Shown here one piece after another: positions 1 through 8,975 of a DNA stretch of 64,000 bases. Position 1 is the first letter of the stretch. Each line of letters opens with the position of its first letter. The notes beneath the pieces were generated by a model. That model worked only from the letters and a program-made list of their open reading frames with translations. It made no database searches and was not told the origin of the DNA. Source of the DNA: Methylobacterium sp. Leaf117 (GTDB taxonomy: Bacteria > Pseudomonadota > Alphaproteobacteria > Rhizobiales > Beijerinckiaceae); contig NZ_LMNL01000001.1 in assembly GCF_001422985.1 (NCBI RefSeq), positions 310,720-374,719 of the forward strand. Reading direction: 5' to 3'. The position numbers and the translations under genes are program-made.

Positions 1-1923
1 GCGGCGCGCCGTGCGCTGGGCGGTCGCCGGCATCATCTGCATCAGGCCGCGGGCGCCGACGCTCGATTGCGCCTGCGGGTCGAACTGGCTCTCCTGGCGG
101 GCGATGGCGAAGACCATCGCCTTCTCCACCAGGGGCACGGCGGCGGAGGCCTCGTAGTTCGGAATGCCGATGGTCGGATAGGCGTGGGCGTCCAGGGGCA
201 GGCCGCGCTGAACCGCGGCCTTGCCGATGGCCACGAGGGCGCGGGAGTTGCGCTGCTCGGCCGCGATGTTGCCCAGCGCTTCGAGTTCGGCGGCATCGGT
301 CAGGCGATTGGCCGCGTCGATGTAGAGGGGCAGCGCGAGATCGCGGATCGCCGCGGCTTCCAGCATCTTCAGGGCGCGCACGTAGAGGCGCTGGTCGAAG
401 GCGCCCTGCTGCTTGGCGTCGAGGTTGGGAATGCTGCGCAGCGACAGGCTGGAGCGCCCGAGCTTGGTGCGCGCCAACTGCCCGTAATAGGCGATCGGCT
501 GCAGGGCGGCCCGCTCGTAGAAGGTCTTGGCGGCCTCGGCCTGTCCCAGGGCCTCGGCCGCGCGACCCTGCCAATAGGCGACGCGGGCGAGCGAGATCGG
601 GGTCTCGGCGATCTCGGCCGCTTCGGCGAAGTGCCCGGCTGCCTTGGCGGCGTCGTCCTGGAACCGCAGGGCGATCCAGCCGGCGTGGAACGCGGCCTCG
701 ATTCGCTTCTCCACCGTGCGGGCGCAGGGAGCGCGGGCGACCGCGTAGGCACCCGCGGGGTCGTTGGTATCGATCAGCTTGCGGGCCACGATCCGGCGCT
801 CGACCCACCACTCGTCGCCGTCGACCAGGACATCCCCGTTGGTCGGCGCGGTCGCCAGCATCGCGGCCGCCTCCGCGAACTTGTCATGGCGGCGCAGGTA
901 CTGGGCCCGTGACAGGATGTAGGATGAATCGCTGCGCAGCGACGGCGGCACCGCGTTGAGGGCGGCGGGCGCGGACGAACTCTTGTCCTCCACTGCGCGG
1001 CGGGCGCGCACCAGGGTGGCGTAGCTGCCGCCGGCCAAAGCCGCGGCGCGCCCGGCGGTGTCGTAATCCTCCTTCAGGAGCGCGCGCTCCATCCGGTAGC
1101 GGTGATCGATTCGGGTCAGCACCGTCGGAAAGGCGTCGACCACCTTGGTCTCGAGGTTCCGGCCGAAGGTCTCGGACCGCCACAGGTCGCGCACCAGCGC
1201 GGCTGCGTCCTCGTCGAGCCCGTCGGCCTTGAAGGCGAGCGCCAGGGCGAACTTGCCCGGCGCACTCGCGGGCTTCGCTGCGGCAAAGAACGCCCGCACG
1301 GTCGCGGCATTGCGGCGCTCGGTCAGCAGGGCCTCCTCGGCCCGGCGCCGGAGCAGCGGGCCGGCCGGCCAGTCGGGATGGAGGCGGGTGAACGACACCG
1401 TGCGCTCGAAGCCGATGCCGGCTCCCGCCCGGATCGCCACCCATTCGAGGAGCGCGCGGGCGGCCGGGTCCTTGAAGCCGTCGCGCAGGCGGTCGCCCTC
1501 GGAGACGCGGCCCTTGCGGTAGGCATCGATGGCCTGCCGCAGGGCCGGCAGGTCGATATCCGGCGCCACCTGGGCGGCGCGGGCCGAGTCCGGCACCTCG
1601 GGGATCGGGGCGACGGGGGAGACCGCCGCATCGGGGAGCGGAAATGCGATGCCGGCCTCGGGGTCGGCCGACGCGTAGGCCTTGGCGGCGGCCGGGAGGG
1701 CCTGGCTCGGGGCGGCCTCCGGCGCCTTCGCGTCGATCTTGAGGGCGTCGGCCGCGACCGGATCGGGGATCTTGGCGTCCGGCAGGGCGGCGGAGGGCGC
1801 CACCGCATCGCTCGCCGGCCGCAGGCTCGGCTCCCCGTCCGGCCCGGCAGAGGCCGCGAGGGCGCCGGCCGAAGCCAGGCTGAGGGCCAGCATCAGGGCT
1901 GCGCGCTGCGTCGAGAACACCAT
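1..1923 (-). CDS. slt: Soluble lytic murein transglycosylase (Slt70 type), C-terminus cut by window edge
   Basis: The reading frame opens with ATG at 1923 and runs off the window start without a stop; 641 codons are visible. Residues 1-25 form a signal peptide, followed by a Pro/Ala-rich linker to about residue 115 and a long alpha-helical superhelix typical of Slt70-type enzymes. The catalytic lytic transglycosylase (goose-lysozyme-like) domain begins near the end: the segment ARQESQFDPQAQSSVGARGL carries the expected catalytic Glu at about residue 611, followed by LMQMMPATA. These enzymes cleave the MurNAc-GlcNAc bond of periplasmic peptidoglycan to give 1,6-anhydro products, which fits with anmK elsewhere in the window. 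It is divergent from dapA, with a CtrA-like box between them. Family is certain; the exact subfamily and the missing C-terminus cannot be judged. Confidence 0.93.
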   Translation of the reverse strand, partial: MVFSTQRAALMLALSLASAGALAASAGPDGEPSLRPASDAVAPSAALPDAKIPDPVAADALKIDAKAPEAAPSQALPAAAKAYASADPEAGIAFPLPDAAVSPVAPIPEVPDSARAAQVAPDIDLPALRQAIDAYRKGRVSEGDRLRDGFKDPAARALLEWVAIRAGAGIGFERTVSFTRLHPDWPAGPLLRRRAEEALLTERRNAATVRAFFAAAKPASAPGKFALALAFKADGLDEDAAALVRDLWRSETFGRNLETKVVDAFPTVLTRIDHRYRMERALLKEDYDTAGRAAALAGGSYATLVRARRAVEDKSSSAPAALNAVPPSLRSDSSYILSRAQYLRRHDKFAEAAAMLATAPTNGDVLVDGDEWWVERRIVARKLIDTNDPAGAYAVARAPCARTVEKRIEAAFHAGWIALRFQDDAAKAAGHFAEAAEIAETPISLARVAYWQGRAAEALGQAEAAKTFYERAALQPIAYYGQLARTKLGRSSLSLRSIPNLDAKQQGAFDQRLYVRALKMLEAAAIRDLALPLYIDAANRLTDAAELEALGNIAAEQRNSRALVAIGKAAVQRGLPLDAHAYPTIGIPNYEASAAVPLVEKAMVFAIARQESQFDPQAQSSVGARGLMQMMPATAQRTARR

Positions 1924-1976
1924 GGTTCTTCCAGTCCCATCACCGTGGACAGACCATCAAGCTCACCCAAAGGGCA

Positions 1977-1991
1977 TTAAGAAGGCATTAA
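1977..1991. promoter_or_regulatory. CtrA-type box TTAA-N7-TTAA between slt and dapA
   Basis: TTAA (1977-1980), seven bases, TTAA (1988-1991) followed by CC: an exact match to the alphaproteobacterial CtrA consensus TTAA-N7-TTAA(C). It also forms a direct repeat of GGCATTAA with an 11-bp period. It lies 54 bp upstream of slt and about 120 bp upstream of dapA. Function is inferred from the motif only. Confidence 0.5.
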
Positions 1992-2109
1992 CCCCGGCAA
2001 AGCAGCGTTTGCGCCGGTGCGGGCGAGCGCCTATGTCTGCCCGTCCGCGACACGCGGTGCCGCTGCCGGAACACCGGCCATGACAAGACCGACGGCTGGG
2101 AACGCCAGG

Positions 2110-3009
2110 ATGACCGAGACCTCCACCCGACGCCTCCGGGGCGCGATGACCGCGCTCGTGACCCCGTTCAAGGACGGGGCCTTCGACGAGGCCGCTTTCC
2201 GCAAGTTCGTGAACTGGCAGATCGCGGAGGGCATCCACGGGCTCGTTCCCACCGGCACCACCGGCGAGAGCCCGACCCTGAGCCATGCCGAGCACGACCG
2301 CGTGGTCGAGATCTGCATCGAGGAAGCGGCCGGCCGCGTGCCCGTGATCGCCGGCGCCGGCTCCAATTCCACCGCCGAGGCGGTGTCCCGCGCCCGCCAC
2401 GCCGAGAAGGCCGGGGCCGACGCGGTGCTGGTGGTGACGCCCTATTACAACAAGCCGACCCAGGCCGGGCTCTACGCGCATTTCAAGGCCGTCAACGATG
2501 CCATCGGCATCCCGATCATCCTCTACAACATTCCCGGGCGCTCCATCGTCGACATGAGCGTCGAGACGATGGCGCGCCTGTACGAACTCAAGAACATCGC
2601 CGGCGTGAAGGATGCCACGGCCAAGCTCGACCGTGTCAGCCTGCAGCGCCAGGCGATGGGCGAGGATTTCATCCAGCTGTCCGGCGAAGATGCGACGGCG
2701 CTCGGCTTCAACGCCCAGGGCGGCTGCGGCTGCATCTCGGTGGTGTCCAACGTGGCGCCCCGGCTCTGCGCCGACCTCCAGGACGCGACGCTCGGCGGCG
2801 ATTACGCCAAGGCGCTGCAGATCCAGGACCGTCTGATGCCGCTCCATGCCAGCATGTTCGTCGAGCCGAACCCGTCGCCGGCGAAGTACGCCCTGGCGCG
2901 CCTCGGCCTGATGACCGACGAGGTGCGGTTGCCGCTCCTCCCGGTCGGCGACGAGACGAAGGCGCTCGTGGATGCCGCCCTGCGCCATGCGGGCCTGCTC
3001 GACGCCTGA
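2110..3009 (+). CDS. dapA: 4-hydroxy-tetrahydrodipicolinate synthase
   Basis: 299 aa. Condenses pyruvate with aspartate semialdehyde in the diaminopimelate/lysine pathway, feeding peptidoglycan synthesis in the cytoplasm. Family residues are visible: the TTGE stretch at about 50-53, the PYYNKPTQ motif with the catalytic Tyr at about 113, Arg in NIPGR at about 144, and the Schiff-base Lys at about 167 in AGVKDAT. Length matches the family (about 292-300 aa). I chose the ATG at 2110 because homologues begin just before the conserved [12 protein letters not shown]; an in-frame ATG at 2080 is possible but would add 10 non-conserved residues. smpB follows 80 bp downstream on the same strand. Confidence 0.97.
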   Translation: MTETSTRRLRGAMTALVTPFKDGAFDEAAFRKFVNWQIAEGIHGLVPTGTTGESPTLSHAEHDRVVEICIEEAAGRVPVIAGAGSNSTAEAVSRARHAEKAGADAVLVVTPYYNKPTQAGLYAHFKAVNDAIGIPIILYNIPGRSIVDMSVETMARLYELKNIAGVKDATAKLDRVSLQRQAMGEDFIQLSGEDATALGFNAQGGCGCISVVSNVAPRLCADLQDATLGGDYAKALQIQDRLMPLHASMFVEPNPSPAKYALARLGLMTDEVRLPLLPVGDETKALVDAALRHAGLLDA

Positions 3010-3089
3010 ACCATCTGGCAAATCGGCGACGACGAACCATATTCCTCGGCCCGGTCGCGACTCTGCGACCGGCCTGACCCGACGTTGTG

Positions 3090-3563
3090 ATGGCTCCCAA
3101 ACCTGAATCGAACCGCCGCGTCGTCGCCGACAACCGCGCCGCCCGCTACCATTACGAGATCACCGATACCCTGGAGGCCGGGCTCGCGCTGACGGGCACC
3201 GAGGTCAAATCCCTGCGCAAGGGCAAGGCGACGATCGGCGAGGCCTATGCTGGTCCGTCCGGCACCGATCTGATGCTGTTCAACGCCTACATCCCCGAAT
3301 ACGTCGAGGCGAACCGCTTCAACCACGAGACCAAGCGTCCGCGCCGGCTGTTGCTGCATCGCAAGCAGATCAACAAGCTGATCGGTGCGACCCAGCGCGA
3401 GGGCTTCACCGTGGTGCCGCTGAAGATCTACTTCAACGAGCAGGGACGGGCGAAGATCGAACTCGGGCTCGGCCGAGGCAAGAAGCTGCACGACAAGCGC
3501 GAGGCCTCGAAGGAGCGCGACTGGCAGCGCGACCGCGCCCGCATCATGCGCGACAAGGGCTAG
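3090..3563 (+). CDS. smpB: SsrA-binding protein SmpB
   Basis: 157 aa. Binds tmRNA and delivers it to stalled ribosomes in trans-translation. The N-terminal half shows the SmpB OB-fold signature ([32 protein letters not shown]), and the C-terminal basic tail ends in [15 protein letters not shown], as expected for the tail that enters the mRNA channel. Start ATG at 3090 is preceded directly by an in-frame GTG at 3087. It is the last gene before a strong bidirectional terminator. dapA-smpB adjacency is common in Rhizobiales. No tmRNA gene was recognised in this window. Confidence 0.97.
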   Translation: MAPKPESNRRVVADNRAARYHYEITDTLEAGLALTGTEVKSLRKGKATIGEAYAGPSGTDLMLFNAYIPEYVEANRFNHETKRPRRLLLHRKQINKLIGATQREGFTVVPLKIYFNEQGRAKIELGLGRGKKLHDKREASKERDWQRDRARIMRDKG

Positions 3564-3610
3564 GATCTCCGGGGCGAGGCTTGCGTCCACCCGAATCGAT
3601 GAAAGATGCG

Positions 3611-3650
3611 AAAAGGCCGGGCGTCGCGAGACGCCCGGCCTTTCGTCTTT
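3611..3650. terminator. Bidirectional intrinsic terminator between smpB and the NYN gene
   Basis: An 11-bp perfect GC-rich stem (3615-3625 with 3630-3640) and a GCGA tetraloop, flanked by AAAA on the left and TTTCGTCTTT on the right. It sits between convergent smpB (+) and the NYN-domain gene (-), so it can serve both. Confidence 0.85.
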
Positions 3651-3674
3651 CGCACGATGGCTCGGCCTGAGGCT

Positions 3675-4445
3675 CTACGACTCCACCGGTTCGTCGCTCT
3701 GCCGAATGCCGTAGCGGCTTTCCAGGGCCGCAGCCGGGACCGGGCGCGCCGAGCGCTCCGGGGTTTCGCCGCGCGAGCGGGTGCCGGTATCGCCCGATCC
3801 ACGATTGTCTTGGCTTCGGCTATCCTGGCTTCGGCTATCCTGACTTCGAGTATCCTGACTTCTGACGTCGGGATTGCGGCTGTCCGGCGCGCGCCCCCCG
3901 GTGCGTTCGCCGGGATCGCGCCCGATCCGCGGAATGAGCTGGGCGAGGTCCACGAACTCGTCGGCCTGCCGGCGCAGGTCGTCGGCGATCATGGCCGGCT
4001 GCGTCTGGATGGTGCTGACCACCGTCACGCGCACGCCGCGCCGCTGCATGGCTTCCACCAGGGAGCGGAAATCGCCGTCGCCGGAGAACAGCACCATGTG
4101 GTCGATTCGGGGGGCGAGCTCGAGGGCATCGATCGCCAGCTCGATGTCCATATTGCCCTTCACCTTCCGCCGACCCATCGAGTCGACGAATTCCTTCGCG
4201 GGCTTGGTGACGACCCGGAAGCCGTTATAGTCGAGCCAATCGATCAGCGGGCGGATCGACGAGTATTCCTGGTCTTCGACGATCGCCGTGTAGTAGAATG
4301 CCCGAAGGAGATTATCGCGGGACTGGAATTCCTTCAGCAACCGGCGATAATCGATATCGAAACCCAGAGCCTTGGTCGCCGCGTAGAGGTTTGCGCCATC
4401 GATGAATAGCGCGCTGCGCTGTTGTGCGCTCATGAACGGATCCAT
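3675..4445 (-). CDS. NYN-domain (LabA/DUF88-like) putative RNase with repetitive C-terminal tail
   Basis: 256 aa from ATG 4445; ATG at 4433 (MSAQQRSALF) is an alternative. Residues about 10-175 form a PIN-like NYN domain: ALFIDGANLY near the N-terminus supplies the first conserved Asp, and LFSGDGDF followed by VTVVSTIQ supplies the later acidic residues expected to bind metal. NYN proteins are Mg-dependent nucleases of the LabA/DUF88 group found near smpB in many alphaproteobacteria; substrate is unknown. After about residue 185 the chain becomes hydrophilic and low in complexity, with five near-identical RSQDS-type pentapeptides encoded by a 15-bp tandem repeat. Convergent with smpB and separated by a terminator. 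Confidence 0.85.
   Translation of the reverse strand: MDPFMSAQQRSALFIDGANLYAATKALGFDIDYRRLLKEFQSRDNLLRAFYYTAIVEDQEYSSIRPLIDWLDYNGFRVVTKPAKEFVDSMGRRKVKGNMDIELAIDALELAPRIDHMVLFSGDGDFRSLVEAMQRRGVRVTVVSTIQTQPAMIADDLRRQADEFVDLAQLIPRIGRDPGERTGGRAPDSRNPDVRSQDTRSQDSRSQDSRSQDNRGSGDTGTRSRGETPERSARPVPAAALESRYGIRQSDEPVES
3801..3875 (-). repeat. 15-bp in-frame tandem repeat (five units) inside the NYN gene
   Basis: Five consecutive 15-bp units encode, in gene order, NPDVR, SQDTR, SQDSR, SQDSR, SQDNR. The central three units are almost identical at DNA level (variants of TCGGCTATCCTGRCT on the plus strand). The unit is a multiple of three, so copy number can change without breaking the frame. Confidence 0.85.
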
Positions 4446-4813
4446 TTAATAGAGAAATATTGCAAGAAATAAGTTAGAAAAGTCCGGTGGATATTGGCAG
4501 GCTATGGAATTCTTGCGCAGACTTGATCTTGGGCGCCGGCAGACCAAAGCAGGGCGAAAAACGCCGAACGGCCTCTCAGCTCAGATATAACGCCTGAAAT
4601 ACCTATGTTTGTTTAAATCCTGCGGCGACAAAAAGTCAAATCTTCCTGTTGAACGCCACTTTGGCATGCAACTGCAAATATCAATCGATCTTAGCCCCGG
4701 GCATTGGGGGCGCTGTGCTGCGCCCCGTCACAACCCCGAGGCCCAGGCTGATCCGTCCTGAATCACCGAACGGATGCAGCACCATAGCCGAACAGGCCGC
4801 CCCGGGCACGCCG
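4446..4813. other. Intergenic region, no gene seen
   Basis: 368 bp between the NYN gene start and the rsh stop, both on the minus strand. No ORF with family resemblance. The first 60 bp next to the NYN start are AT-rich and probably hold its promoter, but I could not fix -35/-10 elements. A GC-rich hairpin at 4707-4726 is listed separately. Confidence 0.5.
4707..4726 (-). terminator. Possible rsh terminator hairpin
   Basis: Perfect 7-bp inverted repeat GGGGCGC / GCGCCCC with a 6-base loop, about 90 bp downstream of the rsh stop codon on the minus strand. There is no T-run, so this is a weak candidate. Confidence 0.3.
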
Positions 4814-7057
4814 TCAGCCGTTCACCCGTTCGACCTTGTTCACCGTGCGCTTGCCGCGCAGTTCGGCGATGATCGCGTTGAGGTGCTTCAGGTCCCAGAC
4901 CGATAGGTCGATGATGATCTGCGTGAAATCCTGGGTCTTCCGCTTCATCGAGACATTGTCGATGTTGCCATCGTGGTCGGCGATGACCTGGGCGATCTGG
5001 GCGAGAACGCCGGGCTCGTTGATCGATTGCAGGGCGAGGCGCGCCGGGAAGCGCTCGCTGGCCCCAGCCTCCACATCCCAGCGCACGTCGAGCCAGCGGT
5101 CGGGCTCGTTGTCGAAATCGGCCAGGGCGGCGGACTGGATCGGGTAGATCGTCACCCCGATGCCGGGCGTGAGAATGCCGACGATGCGGTCGCCCGGCAC
5201 GGCGCCGCCATTGGGCGCGAAGCTCACAGGCAGGTCGCCGTCGAGGCCGCGGATCGGAATGCCGTCCGCGCGTCCGTGCTCGGCGGCGCGACCCTCCGGG
5301 AAGGTCAGCCGCATGGTCTGGTCCTTGGCGAGACTCAGGCGGCCGGCGCCGTCGCCGGAGGTCGGCTGCGGCAGGGGCGCGGGCGCCCCGCGGCGCTCGT
5401 CCTTGTGGTCGGGATAGACCGCGCGCACCACGTCGCCGGAGAACATCTCGCCCCGGCCGACGGCGGCGAACACGTCCTCCAGGCTCTGCCGGGCGAGGCG
5501 CGGCAGCGCCCCCCGCAGCTTGTCCTCGGAGAAGCTCTTGGCGGCGCGCTCGAAGGCCCGGTCGAGAATCTGGCGGCCGAGGCCCGCATATTGGCGCCGC
5601 ACCGCCGAGCGCGTGGCCCGGCGGATGGCCGAGCGCGCCTTGCCGGTGACCACCAGGGATTCCCAGGCCGCCGGCGGCGCGGCGCCGTCCGAGCGCGCGA
5701 TTTCGACCTCGTCGCCGTTGACCAGTTCGTGCAGCAGCGGCGCCATCCGGCCGTTGATCTTCACCCCGACTGCCGAATTGCCGACATCGGTGTGGACCGC
5801 ATAGGCGAAGTCGATCGGGGTCGCGCCCCGGGGGAGGGCGATGAGCCGGCCCTTCGGGGTGAAGCAGAACACCTGGTCCTGGAAGAGTTCGAGCTTGGTG
5901 TGCTCCAGAAACTCCTCCGGGCTGTCGCCCTCGGCCAGCAGCTCGATGGTCCGGCGCAGCCATTGGTAGGCGCCGCTCTCGGTGGCGAGGCGGGGATGAC
6001 CTCCGCCGATCTCGTCCTTGCCGCCGCTCTCCTTGTAATGGGCATGGGCGGCGATGCCGTATTCGGCGATCTCGTCCATGGCGGCGGTGCGGATCTGCAG
6101 CTCGACGCGCTGACTCTTCGGGCCGATCACCGTGGTGTGGATCGAGCGGTAATCGTTCTGCTTCGGCGTCGAGATGTAATCCTTGTACCGGCCCGGCACC
6201 ATCGGCCAGCTGGTGTGGACGACGCCGAGCGCCCCGTAGCAATCGGCCAGGGTCTCGACCACGACCCGGAAGCCGAAGATGTCGGACAATTGCTCGAAGG
6301 CGACCGATTTGCGCTCCATCTTGGCCGAGATCGAGTAGGGCCGCTTCTGCCGGCCGGTGACCACCGCCTTGATGCCCTGGGCCGCGAGCTTCGCCGTCAG
6401 ATCGTGCTCGATGCTCTCGACCAGCCGTTCCGATTTGGCCGAGAGGTCGGCGAGGCGCTGCGCGATGGTGGCGTAGATCTCCGGCTTCAGATTGCGAAGC
6501 GCCAGATCCTCGAGTTCCTCGCGCAGCTCCTGCATGCCCATGCGGCCGGCGAGCGGGGCGTAGATGTCGAGGGTCTCCTGGGCGATGCGCTCGCGCTTGT
6601 CGACGCGCATGTGGTGCAGCGTGCGCATGTTGTGCAGGCGGTCGGCGAGCTTGACCAGAAGCACGCGCACATCGGCCGCGACCGCCAGCAGCAGCTTGCG
6701 GAAGTTCTCACCCTGCGCCGCCCGCTTGGAGACGAGGTCGAGGCGCTTCAGCTTGGTCAGGCCATCGACCAGCGCCCCGATTTCCGGGCTGAAGATCTCG
6801 CGGATCTCGTCCAGGGTCGCGGCGGTGTCCTCGACGGTGTCGTGCAGCACCGCCGCCACGATGGTGGCGTCGTCGAGCCGGAGGTCGGTCAGGATGGCGG
6901 CGACTTCGAGGGGATGGGCGAAGAAGGGATCGCCGGAGGCGCGCTTCTGGGTTCCGTGCGCGCGCATGGCATAGACGTAGGCGCGGTTGAGCAGGGCCTC
7001 GTTCGCGGCGGGATTGTAGCGCTTGACCCGCTCGACAAGCTCGTATTGGCGCATCAT
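4814..7057 (-). CDS. rsh: Bifunctional (p)ppGpp synthetase/hydrolase (Rsh/SpoT type)
   Basis: 747 aa from ATG 7057 (MMRQYELVERVKRYNP), preceded by an AAGGG-like ribosome site; an upstream in-frame start would add an unconserved leader. Domains in order: HD hydrolase (about 25-180, with FFAHPLEVA and LHDTVEDT, the HD pair at 72-73), ppGpp synthetase (about 240-350, including PGRYKDYISTPKQNDYRSIH), TGS (about 390-450, FTPKGRLIALPRGATPIDFA) and a C-terminal ACT domain (about 665-740). Both catalytic modules look intact, so it should make and degrade (p)ppGpp in the stringent response. It lies downstream of rpoZ on the same strand but beyond the rpoZ terminator. Single Rsh enzymes of this type are usual in alphaproteobacteria. 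Confidence 0.96.
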   Translation of the reverse strand: MMRQYELVERVKRYNPAANEALLNRAYVYAMRAHGTQKRASGDPFFAHPLEVAAILTDLRLDDATIVAAVLHDTVEDTAATLDEIREIFSPEIGALVDGLTKLKRLDLVSKRAAQGENFRKLLLAVAADVRVLLVKLADRLHNMRTLHHMRVDKRERIAQETLDIYAPLAGRMGMQELREELEDLALRNLKPEIYATIAQRLADLSAKSERLVESIEHDLTAKLAAQGIKAVVTGRQKRPYSISAKMERKSVAFEQLSDIFGFRVVVETLADCYGALGVVHTSWPMVPGRYKDYISTPKQNDYRSIHTTVIGPKSQRVELQIRTAAMDEIAEYGIAAHAHYKESGGKDEIGGGHPRLATESGAYQWLRRTIELLAEGDSPEEFLEHTKLELFQDQVFCFTPKGRLIALPRGATPIDFAYAVHTDVGNSAVGVKINGRMAPLLHELVNGDEVEIARSDGAAPPAAWESLVVTGKARSAIRRATRSAVRRQYAGLGRQILDRAFERAAKSFSEDKLRGALPRLARQSLEDVFAAVGRGEMFSGDVVRAVYPDHKDERRGAPAPLPQPTSGDGAGRLSLAKDQTMRLTFPEGRAAEHGRADGIPIRGLDGDLPVSFAPNGGAVPGDRIVGILTPGIGVTIYPIQSAALADFDNEPDRWLDVRWDVEAGASERFPARLALQSINEPGVLAQIAQVIADHDGNIDNVSMKRKTQDFTQIIIDLSVWDLKHLNAIIAELRGKRTVNKVERVNG

Positions 7058-7219
7058 CCGCCGGGAGACCCTTCCGCAACGCAACGCATCCGGCAGCGGA
7101 TGCCGCTTCCCGATGTGTCCCGCATCGCACGCGTCCACGCCAGCCCCACGGCGTCGCATCCGCGGAAATTCCGGGACCCACCGCAGGAAAAGCGATTCTC
7201 CCGCTCCGATCGCGGCATG

Positions 7220-7245
7220 AAAAAACCCGGCGCGAAGGCCGGGTT
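7220..7245 (-). terminator. rpoZ intrinsic terminator
   Basis: On the minus strand: AACCCGGC, 6-base loop, GCCGGGTT, then a T-run (six A at 7220-7225 on the plus strand). It lies 30 bp downstream of the rpoZ stop and separates rpoZ from rsh. Confidence 0.85.
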
Positions 7246-7274
7246 CTCGTCGCTTCGTCGCGAAGGTGGGAGGC

Positions 7275-7685
7275 CTACTCGGCCTCTTCGTCCGTCTCGG
7301 TGGGCGGCGCCAGGTTCTCGAGGCCGCGCAGCAGGTCTTCCTCGCTCATGCGATCGAACTGCACCGCGCCGTCGTCGCTGGACGAGGGCGGGGCGACGGC
7401 GGCGGCGGCCGGCGAGCTCGACAGCAGCGGCACGGTCTCGGCCTCCGGCTCGTCGACCTCGACATATTTCTGCATCGAGTGGATGAGCTGTTCCTTCAGG
7501 TCATCCGCCGTGATCGTCTCGTCGCCGATCTCGCGCAGGGCGCAGACGGGATTCTTGTCGCGGTCGCGGTCGATAGTCAGCGGGGCGCCGGCAGCGAGCA
7601 GGCGCGCCCGGTGGCTGGCCAGCAGAACCAGCTCGAAGCGGTTCTCGACCTTGTCGATGCAGTCTTCAACGGTGACGCGAGCCAT
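7275..7685 (-). CDS. rpoZ: DNA-directed RNA polymerase subunit omega
   Basis: 136 aa. Small assembly/ppGpp-responsive subunit of RNA polymerase, binding the beta-prime C-terminus. The start [20 protein letters not shown] and the following [10 protein letters not shown] are diagnostic of omega. The conserved core covers residues 1-65; the acidic C-terminal extension makes it longer than the 91-aa E. coli protein, which is usual for alphaproteobacteria. ATG 7685 was chosen over an upstream in-frame GTG because homology begins there; an AGGAAGGAGC-like ribosome site precedes it. Followed by an intrinsic terminator. Its neighbour rsh makes the nucleotide that binds RNA polymerase partly through omega. 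Confidence 0.97.
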   Translation of the reverse strand: MARVTVEDCIDKVENRFELVLLASHRARLLAAGAPLTIDRDRDKNPVCALREIGDETITADDLKEQLIHSMQKYVEVDEPEAETVPLLSSSPAAAAVAPPSSSDDGAVQFDRMSEEDLLRGLENLAPPTETDEEAE

Positions 7686-7730
7686 GGCGGACGGCTCCTT
7701 CCTCGGACGGAATTTCTGGGCTGAGCCCGA

Positions 7731-7759
7731 TACATACACCCCTTGGCGCCGGGCAACAA
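7731..7759 (-). promoter_or_regulatory. Candidate sigma-70 promoter of rpoZ
   Basis: Minus-strand TTGTTG (7759-7754), 17-bp spacer, TATGTA (7736-7731), about 46 bp upstream of the rpoZ ATG. Spacing is ideal and no gene overlaps. Prediction by motif only. Confidence 0.45.
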
Positions 7760-8448
7760 GCGGTGGCGAAATCCATTCGCCTATCCCCGGGACCGGCACT
7801 ATCGTCGGCGGGCGATCCTCCTCTCACCGGCGAACGGAATCCCGACGCTTTTCGAAGGCCCGCTTGGAACGCGCGTTGGTCCGGTCGCCGAGGACAAGTT
7901 CATAACAACCGGAGGAGAGACTGTTTTGAATCGCGACGGACGTCCACGCTGCGCGTCCTCTGCTAACGAAATTTAAAAGTCGGAAACATTCCCAACGGCG
8001 CCAATCTCAGCAGCACGTTGCGATCGAAGCCAACCACGACAAGAGAATAGACTCTTTCTGGACATCGAGCATCCAGCTCTATGAATCCTTGGTAGGAATC
8101 ATCATGGAATAGATATCAGCAATAAATCAAATTAATATTTTAATGATTGAAACGTAATATTCGTTCATCAAATTTATATACGTATTAAAATATAGAAAAT
8201 TGATTCACTAAATTATAATTACCTATAAATAGCTAGATAATTCAATCACAATAAGTGGCGTCGACGTCTGTACGGTGGCGATTTTGGTCGAATTGAACCG
8301 ATCAATCAACCTTTTGGGTTGCCGCGATAGACAGATCAAGGCTATTGAAGAACGACACTGAATAAGTTTTTGGGTTATTTTCGGAGCAGCCCTTGAGCGA
8401 TAAGCAATAAAGGCGTGTTTGTTTGAGCGAACGCTACGGAGATCGTCA
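7760..8448. other. Long intergenic region turning strongly AT-rich
   Basis: About 690 bp without a convincing gene. From about 7970 onward the sequence is dominated by A and T (for example 8100-8240), unlike the high-GC surroundings, and this composition continues through the small membrane-protein gene to about 8760. A 97-codon minus-strand frame at 8223-8516 overlaps that gene and has no recognisable features. The composition suggests acquired DNA or a long upstream regulatory region; I see no integrase, att repeats or tRNA. Confidence 0.5.
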
Positions 8449-8748
8449 ATGAGGCAGGGTAACCTTGGATTGCTGCTACTTCTGATGGCCGCACCGTCAT
8501 TTTGCATGGCCTTCATTACTGCGCTTGTCTTGTCGAATGAAATTAAAACCTTATTTTATTTTGTGATTTTAGCGACTGCGCTTCTTTTGATAATGCTTAT
8601 ATATTTCTATGTGTATTACTACCTATCAATCGAGATGGTCATTATTCTAACGATTGGTGTCCCGCTGACGGCAGGATCTATTCTTGGATCCATCTCAAGG
8701 ATCGGCTTTCTCTTTGTGCGCGACTGGTTCAGAAAGACCCGGATCTGA
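8449..8748 (+). CDS. Unknown small membrane protein in AT-rich island
   Basis: 99 aa from ATG 8449, preceded at 7-bp spacing by GGAG, which decides this start over the longer frame at 8419. I do not recognise the family. Three hydrophobic segments are visible: about residues 6-28 (following MRQGNL), 33-62 (aromatic and aliphatic, with FYVYYY at its end) and 63-85, then a basic tail RDWFRKTRI, suggesting an inner-membrane protein with cytoplasmic C-terminus. Codon use is AT-rich and unlike its neighbours. Its first residues and good ribosome site resemble the broken gene at 14161-14543. No functional partner is adjacent: rpoZ and a carbonic anhydrase flank it. Confidence 0.6.
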   Translation: MRQGNLGLLLLLMAAPSFCMAFITALVLSNEIKTLFYFVILATALLLIMLIYFYVYYYLSIEMVIILTIGVPLTAGSILGSISRIGFLFVRDWFRKTRI

Positions 8749-8975
8749 AAGGCATCCACGCGATGGATTTCGTAACGTAAAGACGTTTTGAAGAACAGGG
8801 CGGATCACAGTACACCGGATATCCCACCCTATTCCATCCCATGGCCCACGTTCATCGATCCCCGGCAATCCCATCGCCATCCCCCGCATAACGCCTCAGG
8901 GACCCTCCGCGTGGACCGGTTATAAAGGAGACGAGTCGCGGCGAAGAACCGGCGCGGCCGGGGGACGAACCGACC

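Noticed and set aside
4973..7486. 837-codon plus-strand open frame over rsh and rpoZ
   Set aside because: It is antisense to two well-supported genes, Arg/Gly/Asp-rich without domains, and is a GC-rich shadow frame.
8223..8516. 97-codon minus-strand frame in the AT-rich island
   Set aside because: Overlaps the better-supported membrane-protein gene, with no ribosome site or domain features that I could see.
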